This document shows positions 39,996-48,197 of a stretch of DNA of 64,000 nucleotides, in pieces. This stretch comes from Amycolatopsis balhimycina FH 1894 (GTDB lineage: Bacteria; Actinomycetota; Actinomycetes; Mycobacteriales; Pseudonocardiaceae). The notes under the pieces are model-generated. The model was given only the letters and a program-made list of their open reading frames with translations, did no database searches and was not told the DNA's origin. Where the stretch lies: assembly GCF_000384295.1 (NCBI RefSeq), contig NZ_KB913037.1:5638822-5702821 (forward strand). The letters are read 5' to 3'. Every line of letters begins with the position of its first letter. The first letter of the stretch is position 1. A program made the translations under genes and the position numbers.

Positions 39996-41167
39996 TGCGC
40001 ACCCAGGTCGCGGTGATCGGCGCCGGCCCGGCCGGGCTGCTGTTGTCGTTCCTGCTGCACGAAGCCGGAATCGACTGCGTGGTCCTGGAAGCGCGTGACC
40101 GCGAGTACGTCCGGCAGCGCGTGCGGGCCGGGGTGTGCGAACAGCCGACCGTCGAGCTGCTGACGTCGCTGGGACTCGGCGAGCGGCTGGCTGCCGAAGG
40201 GATGCCGCACGAAGGCCTGTCGCTGCGGTTCGACCGCGCCGACCACCGGATCGAGCTGACCGAGCTGACCGGGAAGACGATCACGGTCTACGGGCAGCAG
40301 GAGATCGTCAAGGACCTGATCGACGCGCACGAAGCCCGCGGGTACCCGATCTCCTTCGAAGTGTCGGACGTCTCTCTGTCCGATGTGGACACCGATCGGC
40401 CGCGGGTGGGTTACCGTGACGCCGAAGGGGTTGCGCGGACCGTCGAGTGCGACGCCGTGGCGGGCTGCGACGGGTTCCACGGGATCTGCCGTCCGTCTAT
40501 TACGGACAGTGCGCTCACGGTGTACGAGCGCGAATACCCGTTCGCGTGGCTGGGTGTCCTCGCGCGGACGCCGCCGTCGCACCACGAGCTGATCTACACC
40601 TACCACGAACGCGGGTTCGCGCTGCACAGCATGCGGACGCCGGAGATCACGCGGCTCTACCTTCAGGTCGACCCGGCCGAGTCCCTCGCCGCCTGGTCCG
40701 ACGACCGGATCTGGGCCGAGCTGACCGCCCGGCTCGAGGTCGAGGGCGACTTCACGCTGCGAGAGGGCCCGATACTCGACAAGGGGATCACGCCGATGCG
40801 CAGCTTCGTCGTGGAACCGCTACGCCACGGACGGCTGTTCCTGGCCGGCGACGCCGCCCACATCGTCCCGCCGACCGGCGCCAAGGGCATGAACCTGGCG
40901 ATCGCCGACGTCCGGGTGCTGGCGCGGGCGCTGGAAGCGTTGCTGCGCGGGGACGAATCACTCGCGCAGTCCTATTCGGACACCTGCCTGCGCCGGGTGT
41001 GGCGGGCCGAGCACTTCTCGTGGTTCATGACGACGATGCTGCACACCGACCCGCACGCGGACGGCTTCGCGCGGCAGCTGCAGCTGTCGCAATTGCGCTA
41101 CACGACGTCGTCGCGAGCGGCGGCGACCAGCCTGGCCGAGAACTACGTGGGGCTGCCCTTCGTCTAA
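39995..41167 (+). CDS. pobA: 4-hydroxybenzoate 3-monooxygenase
   Basis: A 390-aa class A flavoprotein hydroxylase. GAGPAGLLLSFLLHEAG at the N-terminus binds FAD ADP, and GDAAHIVPPTGAKGMNLAIAD near 285 is typical of PobA. RVRAGVCEQ and YGQQEIVKDLI also fit the family. It hydroxylates 4-hydroxybenzoate to protocatechuate using NAD(P)H. ATG 39995 overlaps the reductase stop; GTG 39992 is equally placed. No pca ring-cleavage genes are in the window. Confidence 0.93.
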   Translation: MRTQVAVIGAGPAGLLLSFLLHEAGIDCVVLEARDREYVRQRVRAGVCEQPTVELLTSLGLGERLAAEGMPHEGLSLRFDRADHRIELTELTGKTITVYGQQEIVKDLIDAHEARGYPISFEVSDVSLSDVDTDRPRVGYRDAEGVARTVECDAVAGCDGFHGICRPSITDSALTVYEREYPFAWLGVLARTPPSHHELIYTYHERGFALHSMRTPEITRLYLQVDPAESLAAWSDDRIWAELTARLEVEGDFTLREGPILDKGITPMRSFVVEPLRHGRLFLAGDAAHIVPPTGAKGMNLAIADVRVLARALEALLRGDESLAQSYSDTCLRRVWRAEHFSWFMTTMLHTDPHADGFARQLQLSQLRYTTSSRAAATSLAENYVGLPFV

Positions 41168-41171
41168 GATC

Positions 41172-41216
41172 GTCAACTCAAGGTTGACGCACCTGTGTCG
41201 TCAACCTACAGTTGAC
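41172..41216 (+). promoter_or_regulatory. Twin-palindrome operator/promoter of the ClpC2-like gene
   Basis: GTCAAC-TCAAG-GTTGAC (41172-41188) and GTCAAC-CTACA-GTTGAC (41200-41216), repeat starts 28 bp apart. A promoter lies within: -35 TTGACG (41184-41189), 17 bp, -10 TACAGT (41207-41212), start at ATG 41220. The same arrangement stands at 59837-59880. Confidence 0.8.
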
Positions 41217-41219
41217 GGC

Positions 41220-41957
41220 ATGACCCTTCCGACCAGCGTCAAGCTCGACGACCTCATCAGCGCCATCAAGAGCAACCACGACAAGGACACCCTGGCTCAG
41301 CTGACCGACGCGGTCTACCTGGGCCAGCACCTCGGCGAGGTGGCCGACCACCTGATCGGCCACTTCGTCGACCAGGCCCGGCGGTCCGGGGCATCCTGGA
41401 CCGAGATCGGCGCGAGCATGGGCGTGACGAAACAGGCGGCCCAGAAGCGGTTCGTGCCCAAGGTCGACCCCGGCGGCGACCCGAGCGGGGCGATCGAGCG
41501 TGTCTACGGCCGCTACACCGACCGGGCCCGGCACGTGATCGTCGAGGCCCAGAAGGCCGCCGTCGACCACGCCAGCCCGGAGATCGACACCGTGCACCTC
41601 GTGCTGGGCCTGCTCAAGGAGCCGGCGGCACTCGCCGCGGGGGCGATCCTCGCCCAGGGCGTGCAGTTGGACGCCGTCCGCGAAGCCGCCGAAGCCCGGC
41701 TGCCCGAGCGGGCCGAGGAGCCGTCCGTCCAGCCGCCGTTCAGCGCGGCTGGGAAGAAGACGCTCGAGCTGACCCTGCGCGAGGGGTTGCGGCTCGGGCA
41801 CAACTACATCGGCACCGAGCACATCCTGCTGGCGCTGCTGGAACAGGGCGAGGGCACCGGTTTCGAGGTGCTCGACGGCCTGGGCGTCAAGAAGGACAAG
41901 GCCGAGGCGAAGATCCAGGGGGTGCTGGCGGAGATCCTCGCCGCCCGGAGCCAGTGA
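41220..41957 (+). CDS. ClpC2-like protein: HTH plus Clp N-terminal repeats
   Basis: A 245-aa protein. An HTH lies near residues 58-82 (SWTEIGASMGVTKQAAQKRF) after a helical segment, followed by two Clp_N repeats (YTDRARHVIVEAQKAA... and FSAAGKKTLELTLREG...). There is no AAA+ ATPase domain. Mycobacterial ClpC2 has this kind of domain content and is described as an autorepressor that binds cyclomarin-type ClpC1 ligands. ATG 41220 has no Shine-Dalgarno and coincides with the predicted transcription start, so the mRNA appears leaderless. Confidence 0.85.
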   Translation: MTLPTSVKLDDLISAIKSNHDKDTLAQLTDAVYLGQHLGEVADHLIGHFVDQARRSGASWTEIGASMGVTKQAAQKRFVPKVDPGGDPSGAIERVYGRYTDRARHVIVEAQKAAVDHASPEIDTVHLVLGLLKEPAALAAGAILAQGVQLDAVREAAEARLPERAEEPSVQPPFSAAGKKTLELTLREGLRLGHNYIGTEHILLALLEQGEGTGFEVLDGLGVKKDKAEAKIQGVLAEILAARSQ

Positions 41958-42019
41958 GACCCCTCCTGCTGGCGGCCGTGCTCGCGCTGGCTCTGGTGAC
42001 CCTGCTCGCCTGCGCCTGA
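41954..42019 (+). CDS. 21-aa hydrophobic micropeptide coupled to the ClpC2-like gene
   Basis: GTG 41954 overlaps the ClpC2-like stop. The frame encodes MRPLLLAAVLALALVTLLACA: almost wholly hydrophobic, ending in a lipobox-like LLAC. It could be a membrane micropeptide or tiny lipoprotein, or a chance frame. Only the coupling and composition support it. Confidence 0.3.
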   Translation: MRPLLLAAVLALALVTLLACA

Positions 42020-42062
42020 TCGGGAAGGACCAGGGGGTCTTCCCGCCCAGGCTCGCCAAAAG

Positions 42063-42113
42063 CCGTGAATGGCACATTGAGGGACTCTAAGTCTCTCAAT
42101 GTGCCATTCACGG
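42063..42113. repeat. Long intergenic palindrome A
   Basis: 24-base arms (42063-42086 and 42090-42113) with one mismatch and a CTA loop, between the ClpC2-like gene and gnd on opposite strands. It may act as a two-way terminator. It shares a core with palindrome B at 48063. Confidence 0.8.
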
Positions 42114-42118
42114 ACTTG

Positions 42119-43558
42119 TCAGGCGTCGGACTCCGGGCGGCCGTCGGCGGCCCAGGCCGTGTGGAACGAGCCTTCGCGGTCCACCCGGCGGTAGGTGTGG
42201 GCGCCGAAGAAGTCCCGCTGACCCTGAACCAGCGCGGCGGGGAGGCGGTCGGCGCGGAGGCCGTCGTAGTAGGCCAGCGCCGTCGAGAAGCCCGGCGTCG
42301 GGATGCCGAGCTTGACCGCCGTCGAGATCACCGAGCGCCACGAGTCCTGCGCGTCCTCGACGGCCTTGCGGAAGCCGCCCGACGTCAGCAGCGTCGGCAG
42401 TTCCGGCTCGTCGGCGTAGGCCGCGGTGATGTCGTTGAGGAACTTCGCGCGGATGATGCAGCCGCCGCGCCAGATCGAGGCGACCTTGCCGAGGTCGATG
42501 TCCCAGCCGTACTCCGTCGCGCCGGCCTGGATCTGGTTGAAGCCCTGCGCGTACGCGACCACCTTCGACGCGTACAGCGCCTGCTCGACGTCGTCGGCGA
42601 AGCGCTCCAGCGAAGAACCCGACAGCGGCGCCGCCGAAGGACCGCCGAGACCGCGGGCCGCCGCGCGCAGCGACTTCGACCCGGACAGCGAACGCGCGAA
42701 GACGGCTTCGGCGATGCCCGAGATCGGGACGCCGAGGTCGAGGCCGATCTGGACGGTCCAGCGGCCGGTGCCCTTCTGCTCGGCGGCGTCCTCGACGATG
42801 TCGACGAACGGCTTGCCGGACGAGGAGTCGACGTGCGCCAGCACATCGGCGGTGATCTCGATCAGGTAGGAGTCCAGCCGTCCGGTGTTCCACGTGCGGA
42901 ACACGTCGGCGATCTCGGCCGGTGCGTAGCCGCCCGCGTGCCGGAGCAGGTCGAACGACTCCGCGATCAGCTGCATGTCGGCGTACTCGATGCCGTTGTG
43001 CACCATCTTCACGAAGTGGCCGGCGCCGTCCGCGCCGATGTGCGTGCAGCACGGCTCGCCGTCGACCTTCGCCGAGATGTCCTCGAACAGCGGGCCGAGC
43101 GACTCGTACGACTCCTTCGAGCCGCCGGGCATGATGCTCGGCCCGTGCAGCGCGCCCTCCTCGCCGCCGGAGACGCCGCTGCCGACGAAGTGCAGCCCAC
43201 GCTCGCGCAGCGCCTTCTCGCGGCGGCGCGTGTCGGCGAAGTGCGCGTTGCCGGCGTCGATGATGACGTCGCCCTCTTCGAGCAGCGGCGCGAACTCCTC
43301 GATGACGGCGTCCGTCGGCCCGCCCGCCTTGACCATGATCACGACCTGCCGGGGCCGCTCCAGCGCGTCGACGAAGTCCTGCGCGGAGTACGCGGGGATG
43401 AAGTCACCCTCGTCGCCGAACTGCTCCACCAGCGCGCGGGTCCGCTCCTCGGACCGGTTGTGCAGGGCCACCGTGTGCCCGTGCCGGGCCAGGTTGCGGG
43501 CCAGGTTGCGGCCCATGACCGCCAGGCCGGTGACCCCGATGCTCGCCTTCTTGCTCAT
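42119..43558 (-). CDS. gnd: 6-phosphogluconate dehydrogenase, decarboxylating
   Basis: A 479-aa enzyme of the oxidative pentose phosphate pathway. It has a Rossmann start GVTGLAVMGRNLARN, NRS for NADP binding, GSGVSGGEEGALHGPSIMPGG and the catalytic Lys region HFVKMVHNGIEY near 185. Length is normal for the homodimeric long form. It converts 6-phosphogluconate to ribulose-5-phosphate with NADPH and CO2. ATG 43558. Its stop abuts palindrome A. Confidence 0.96.
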   Translation of the reverse strand: MSKKASIGVTGLAVMGRNLARNLARHGHTVALHNRSEERTRALVEQFGDEGDFIPAYSAQDFVDALERPRQVVIMVKAGGPTDAVIEEFAPLLEEGDVIIDAGNAHFADTRRREKALRERGLHFVGSGVSGGEEGALHGPSIMPGGSKESYESLGPLFEDISAKVDGEPCCTHIGADGAGHFVKMVHNGIEYADMQLIAESFDLLRHAGGYAPAEIADVFRTWNTGRLDSYLIEITADVLAHVDSSSGKPFVDIVEDAAEQKGTGRWTVQIGLDLGVPISGIAEAVFARSLSGSKSLRAAARGLGGPSAAPLSGSSLERFADDVEQALYASKVVAYAQGFNQIQAGATEYGWDIDLGKVASIWRGGCIIRAKFLNDITAAYADEPELPTLLTSGGFRKAVEDAQDSWRSVISTAVKLGIPTPGFSTALAYYDGLRADRLPAALVQGQRDFFGAHTYRRVDREGSFHTAWAADGRPESDA

Positions 43559-43643
43559 CCGAATCCTCTCGAAGTCTCTCTCGATTCAGACCCTAGTCCG
43601 ATCGTGCGCTCAAGGGAGGCCACGGAGCGACGGCTCACTCAGT

Positions 43644-44564
43644 TCAGGAGAAGCAGCGGATCGGGCCCTTGTTGAAGGCGAGCATGTCCGTGATCGCCGC
43701 CACCAGGTCGATGTCCGCGCCCCACTCGGCGCCGTCCAGCTCGGCGTACGCCCGGTGCAGGTTCCCCGGCAGCCGCTCCTGCTCGCTCAGCGACGCGAAG
43801 TCACCCAGGTCGGTCTCCTTCGCCAGCTCCAGCGGCGACAGCCCGGCGGCCTTCCCGCGCTCGGCCGTCTTCTGGACGAAGGCCAGGTACGCATCGACCG
43901 TGTCGACGACGTCCAGCCCGCACGCCGGGCCGTGCCCGGGCAGGATCACCTCCGGCTCGAGTTCCCGGACGACGTCGAGCGCCTTGCGCCAGCCCGCCAC
44001 CGAGCCCATCAGCGCGAACGGGCTCCCGCCGTTGAACACCAGGTCACCGGCGTAGAGCACACGCGGGCCTGGCAGCCAGGCCAGGACGTCGTTGGTCGTG
44101 TGGGCCGCGTGGCCGGGATGGATCAGCTGGATCTCGACGTCGCCGGCGTACAGCGTGAGCCGGTCGTCGAACACGATCTCGGGCGGCCGTGACCGCAGCT
44201 CGCCCCAGTCGCTGCCGACGAAGATCCCCTCGAACTTCTGGATGCCCTCGGCGGCCATCAGCTCGCGCGTCTTGCGGTGGCCGATCACCGCCGCGCCCGT
44301 GACGAGGTAGTTGCCGTTGGTGTGGTCGCCGTGGTGGTGGGTGTTGACCAGCGTCGTCACCGGGCTGCCGGTCGCGGCTTCGACCGTCTCCAGCAGCGCG
44401 CGCGTGCGGCGTTCGGTCGAGCACGTGTCGATCAGCACGGTGTGGTCGCCGGCGTCGACGAACCCGCAGTTGTTGATGTACCAGGAGCCGTCGGGCTGGA
44501 CGTAGCCGTGGACCTGGTCGGCCAGCCGGGTGACGGTGGCGGCGGAGGGCGAACGATCGGTCAC
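43644..44564 (-). CDS. MBL-fold metallo-hydrolase
   Basis: A 306-aa metallo-beta-lactamase-fold protein with the zinc motif THHHGDHTNGN near residue 78, HPGHAAHTTND near 150, VLYAGDLVFNGG and a late GHG. It probably binds two metals. The substrate is unknown (glyoxalase II/alkylsulfatase-like superfamily). GTG 44564 is chosen as the start before family-like sequence; the frame runs further upstream without recognisable homology. Confidence 0.85.
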   Translation of the reverse strand: MTDRSPSAATVTRLADQVHGYVQPDGSWYINNCGFVDAGDHTVLIDTCSTERRTRALLETVEAATGSPVTTLVNTHHHGDHTNGNYLVTGAAVIGHRKTRELMAAEGIQKFEGIFVGSDWGELRSRPPEIVFDDRLTLYAGDVEIQLIHPGHAAHTTNDVLAWLPGPRVLYAGDLVFNGGSPFALMGSVAGWRKALDVVRELEPEVILPGHGPACGLDVVDTVDAYLAFVQKTAERGKAAGLSPLELAKETDLGDFASLSEQERLPGNLHRAYAELDGAEWGADIDLVAAITDMLAFNKGPIRCFS

Positions 44565-44800
44565 GGGGTCACTATGCCCCAGACGGGGCTCCGCCGGTTG
44601 GCGGAATAATTCGGAATTTCGCTGGTCCAGGCGAGTGACAACGCAGGTGACTGGCGTTCCGCGACGTTTCCTGGAACGCTGCGCGATGTCATCATCGAGA
44701 TCCGCAAGGTGAAGCACTAGCCTGGGTGGGTTCGATAGTTCGCGCGCGACGGCGACCGGGAGGCCGCCGTCGCTTGGTAGTGGTCCGGGAGAGCAGGGCG

Positions 44801-45664
44801 ATGGCCAGCACCGTCACCTCGCGCCGGAAGCAGCTCGGGAACGAGCTCCGGCATGCCCGCACCGCGGCGCGGATGACACAGCAGCAGGTTGCCGAGGTCC
44901 TCGGCTGCACCCAGGGCAAGGTCAACAAGATCGAGTCCGGTGCCGTCGGGGTGAAGCTCGGGGATGTGCGATCGATGCTGAACGCGTTCGGGATCAACGG
45001 CGAAGAGGCCGACACGCTGATGAACCTGGCGCGCGCCGCCGCCGGGCAGCGCGGCCACTGGTCGGGCTACCGCTCGGTGGTGCCGCACTGGTTCCGCACC
45101 TTCACGGACCTGGAGCCCGCGGCCGCGGAGATCCTCACCTGGCACGGTGAGCGCATCCCCGGCCCGCTGCAGTCCGAGCACTACATGCTGAAGCAGTTCA
45201 CCGAGGCCGGCGCGACGGACGTGACGTCGCTGGTGCGCAACCGCCTCGACCGCAAGGCGGTGTTCGAGCAGCAGCAGCCGCCGTACTACCGGTTCATCAT
45301 CAGCGAAGGCTCGCTGCGCCGGGCTCCCGGCGGCTACGCGCCCGCGGTGATGCTCGACCAGGTCGAGCACCTGCTCTCGCTCGAGAAGCACCCGCGGGTG
45401 TACGTGCACGTACTGCCGTTCGGGGCACGGCTGGCCGCGGTCCCCAACGACTTCACGATCATGCGGTTCCCGGACCGCACGCGGGACTTCGTCTACATCG
45501 AGCACTCCGCCGGCGGGCTCTACCTCGACGACGTCAAGGACTTCAACATCTTCGTCGACTCGTGGGACCGGCTGCGCGGCGCCGCGCTGGAGCGCCAGGA
45601 GACCCGGCAGTTCCTCAAGGAGCTTGCGGAGGGTTACCGCGCCCAGATGCAGCAGATCCAATAG
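44801..45664 (+). CDS. XRE-family regulator with DUF5753 domain
   Basis: A 287-aa protein. HTH near 10-65 (LRHARTAARMTQQQVAEVLGC; KVNKIESGAVGV) and a DUF5753 domain (PHWFRTFTDLEPAAAEILTWHG; VHVLPFGARLAAVPNDFTI). ATG 44801. No DUF397 gene follows directly; instead two DUF574-type methyltransferases do. It probably controls these neighbours or a developmental step (inference). Confidence 0.9.
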   Translation: MASTVTSRRKQLGNELRHARTAARMTQQQVAEVLGCTQGKVNKIESGAVGVKLGDVRSMLNAFGINGEEADTLMNLARAAAGQRGHWSGYRSVVPHWFRTFTDLEPAAAEILTWHGERIPGPLQSEHYMLKQFTEAGATDVTSLVRNRLDRKAVFEQQQPPYYRFIISEGSLRRAPGGYAPAVMLDQVEHLLSLEKHPRVYVHVLPFGARLAAVPNDFTIMRFPDRTRDFVYIEHSAGGLYLDDVKDFNIFVDSWDRLRGAALERQETRQFLKELAEGYRAQMQQIQ

Positions 45665-45764
45665 GGCGAATGGTGGCGCGAGCCGTCCCCGGTGGTGAAC
45701 AACTGTCGGTAGAGTGGGCCTGTTGCGCTCGAATTCACCGGAAGTGCCGCGCGAAGGGGACGTC

Positions 45765-46613
45765 GTGGACCCCGACTTCCTTCCCGAAGCCATCGACCTC
45801 GACCGGCCGAACATCGCGCGCATCTACGACTGGGCCCTCGGCGGCACCGCGAACTGGGCGATCGACCGGCAGTACGGCGTGCAGGCGGTGCAGGCGTTCC
45901 CGCTCGCGAAAACCCTCGCGCGCGGCAACCGCGACTTCCTCGGCCGGGCCGTGCGCTACTGCCTCGCCCAGGGCATCACGCAGTTCCTCGACCTCGGCAG
46001 CGGCATTCCCACGTCGGGCAACGTGCACGAGGTGGCCGACGACTACGCCGACGACACCCGGTGCGTCTACGTCGACCACGAGCCGGTGGCCGTCGCGCAC
46101 GGGCGGATGCTGCTGGAGGAAGCGGGGGATCCCGAGCGCCACGCCGTGCTGCACGCCGACCTGCGCGACGTCCAGGACGTCTGGGAAGGCGCGCTGGCCA
46201 CCGGCGTCCTCGACCCCGACCGGCCGATCTGCCTGCTCACCGTGGCGGTGCTGCACTTCCTGCCGGACGTCACCGGCGTTTGCGAAGCCGTCCGCGACTA
46301 CCGGAGGCTGCTGGCGCCCGGATCGGCGTACGTCCTTTCGCACGCGACCGAAACCGGCGTCGAAGGCGAAGAGCTGGAGCAGATCCGGCGGCTGGTCAAG
46401 CTGTCGGAGCGGTCGAGCTCGCCCGCGATTTCCCGGTCGCTCGACGAGATCGCCGCGTTCTTCGGTAACTTCGAGGTGGTCGAGCCGGGAATCGTGCCTG
46501 TGGGAGAGTGGCGCCCTGAGCCCGGTGCCGCCACGGTCCCCCTCGCGAGCGTGGTCGGCGGTGTCGGCCGCAAGCCTGGAGGACAAGATGACGAAGGATC
46601 CCGAAGCGCCTGA
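45765..46613 (+). CDS. SAM-dependent methyltransferase, DUF574/Methyltransf_19 type, copy 1
   Basis: A 282-aa protein with IDLDRPNIARIYDWALGGTAN at the N-terminus, FLDLGSGIPTSGNVHEVA as motif I near 65, and YVDHEPVAVAHGRMLL binding SAM. GTG 45765 follows GAAGGGG. The family is common beside XRE/DUF397 genes in actinomycetes; the substrate is unknown. It is paralogous to the next gene and overlaps it by 26 bases. Confidence 0.88.
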   Translation: MDPDFLPEAIDLDRPNIARIYDWALGGTANWAIDRQYGVQAVQAFPLAKTLARGNRDFLGRAVRYCLAQGITQFLDLGSGIPTSGNVHEVADDYADDTRCVYVDHEPVAVAHGRMLLEEAGDPERHAVLHADLRDVQDVWEGALATGVLDPDRPICLLTVAVLHFLPDVTGVCEAVRDYRRLLAPGSAYVLSHATETGVEGEELEQIRRLVKLSERSSSPAISRSLDEIAAFFGNFEVVEPGIVPVGEWRPEPGAATVPLASVVGGVGRKPGGQDDEGSRSA

Positions 46614-47433
46614 AGGCGTCGACCTCGAGCGGCCGAACGCGGCCCGCATCTACGACTGGTTCCTCGGCGGCAACGCCAACTGGGCCATCGACCGGCAGTT
46701 CGGCGAGCAGGCCGTCAAGACGTTCCCGATGATCAAGACGGTCGCCCGCGTCGGCCGGGACTTCCTCGGCCGCGGCGTCCGGTACCTGGCGCGCAACGGC
46801 GTCGACCAGTTCCTCGACCTCGGATCGGGCGTCCCGACGGTCGGGAACGTCCACGAGGTCGCGGCGGAGGTGAACCCGGACGCGCGGTGCGTGTACGTCG
46901 ACAACGAGCAGGTGGCGGTGGCCCACTCACAGATCCTGCTGGAACGCGAAGGCGTTGCGGACCGGCACGCGGTGCTGCACGGCGACCTGCGCGACCCGGC
47001 CGACATCTGGAAGCGCGCGCTCGACACCGGAGTGCTCGACCAGAACCGCCCGATCGGCCTGATCATGGTCGGCGTCCTGTACTTCCTCGGCGAGGACGAG
47101 CCGGTGGCCGAGATCATCCAGAAGTACCTGTCGCTGCTGCCGTCCGGCTCGTACTTCCTGTCCTCGCACCTGACGAGCGACGGCATGGCGGCGATGGCCG
47201 ACGCGGAGAGCCGCGAGTCGATCATGAAGCAGTACGACCGGTCCAGCACCCCGCTCCACCTGCGGACGCGCGCGGAGTTCACGTCGTTCTTCGAAGGACT
47301 GGAGCTGGTGGAGCCGGGCATCGTGTACCTCCCGGAGTGGCACCCGGAGGAGATCGAGTCGAGGGCCACGAAGAAGCTCGCGAACGACCCGGCGTTCGTC
47401 GGGCACCTGTGCGGCCTCGGCCGCAAACGGTGA
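46588..47433 (+). CDS. SAM-dependent methyltransferase, DUF574/Methyltransf_19 type, copy 2
   Basis: A 281-aa paralogue of the preceding protein: DLERPNAARIYDWFLGGNAN, FLDLGSGVPTVGNVHEVA and YVDNEQVAVAHSQILL line up with it throughout. ATG 46588, with GGAG upstream, lies inside the end of copy 1. The tandem arrangement suggests duplication. The stop overlaps the third methyltransferase start. Confidence 0.88.
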   Translation: MTKDPEAPEGVDLERPNAARIYDWFLGGNANWAIDRQFGEQAVKTFPMIKTVARVGRDFLGRGVRYLARNGVDQFLDLGSGVPTVGNVHEVAAEVNPDARCVYVDNEQVAVAHSQILLEREGVADRHAVLHGDLRDPADIWKRALDTGVLDQNRPIGLIMVGVLYFLGEDEPVAEIIQKYLSLLPSGSYFLSSHLTSDGMAAMADAESRESIMKQYDRSSTPLHLRTRAEFTSFFEGLELVEPGIVYLPEWHPEEIESRATKKLANDPAFVGHLCGLGRKR

Positions 47434-48050
47434 CGGCCGCCTACGACACGGCCGCCTATGACACGGTCGCGGTCCAGTACGCCGAGTTCGTCCGCGAGGT
47501 CTGGGACGACCACCCCCTGGACCGCGCCGCGTGGACGGCGTTCGCGGATTCCGTGCGCGGCCGCGGCCCGGTCGCCGACCTCGGCTGCGGCCCCGGCCAT
47601 CTCACCGCGCACCTGCGGTCACTGGGCCTCGACGTGTTCGGCGTCGACGTGTCCCCGGCGATGATCGAGCTGGCTCGCGCGGCGGAGCCTTCGCTGCGGT
47701 TCGAGGTCGGTTCCATGGCGGCGCTGGACCTTCCCGACGCGTCGCTCGCCGGGATCCTGTCGTGGTACTCGGTGATCCACACGCCGCCGGCGGAGGTGCC
47801 GGGCTTCTTCGCCGAGTTCACCCGGACGTTGGCCCCGGGCGGTCACGTTCTGTTGGGCTGCTTCGAGGCCGACGGCGGGCCGGTGACGGCGTTCGATCAC
47901 AAGGTCACGACGGCCTACCGCTGGCCGCTGGACGAACTGGCGTCGATGGCGGCCGCGGCCGGCCTCATCGAAACCGGGCGGATGTACCGGCAGCCCGCCG
48001 AAGGGGAGCGTCCCTTCAGCCAGGGCCGCCTCTTCCTGCGCAAACCGTAG
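47430..48050 (+). CDS. Class I SAM-dependent methyltransferase
   Basis: A 206-aa enzyme with motif I VADLGCGPGHLTAHL near 49 and VFGVDVSPAMIELA. It is of the Methyltransf_11/25 type, unrelated in sequence to the two before it. GTG 47430 overlaps the upstream stop. The N-terminus carries a tandem duplication (AAYDT AAYDT), from a 15-base repeat at the very start of the gene. Confidence 0.86.
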   Translation: MTAAYDTAAYDTVAVQYAEFVREVWDDHPLDRAAWTAFADSVRGRGPVADLGCGPGHLTAHLRSLGLDVFGVDVSPAMIELARAAEPSLRFEVGSMAALDLPDASLAGILSWYSVIHTPPAEVPGFFAEFTRTLAPGGHVLLGCFEADGGPVTAFDHKVTTAYRWPLDELASMAAAAGLIETGRMYRQPAEGERPFSQGRLFLRKP

Positions 48051-48062
48051 CCACGCCCGCCA

Positions 48063-48121
48063 AAGTCCGTGATGGCCACCTTGAGGAACTTCAAGTTCCT
48101 CAAGGTGGCCATCACGAACTT
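48063..48121. repeat. Long intergenic palindrome B
   Basis: 29-base arms (48063-48091 and 48093-48121) with one mismatch around a single central base. The core (GTGATGGCCACCTTGAG...) aligns with palindrome A (GTGAATGGCACATTGAG...). It lies between convergent genes. Confidence 0.8.
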
Positions 48122-48140
48122 GAGACCTGGCGAAAGTGCG

Positions 48141-48172
48141 AGAGCCCCGGTTCCGAAGGGAACCGGGGCTCT
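48141..48172. terminator. Bidirectional hairpin terminator
   Basis: AGAGCCCCGGTTCC, loop GAAG, then GGAACCGGGGCTCT: a perfect 14-bp stem between the methyltransferase gene and the convergent small gene at 48198. Confidence 0.75.
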
Positions 48173-48197
48173 TGTGGTGGTACGGCAGTTCAGGGCT

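Noticed and set aside
42065..43675. Plus-strand frame opening inside palindrome A and running over gnd
   Set aside because: Antisense to gnd; its start belongs to the repeat.
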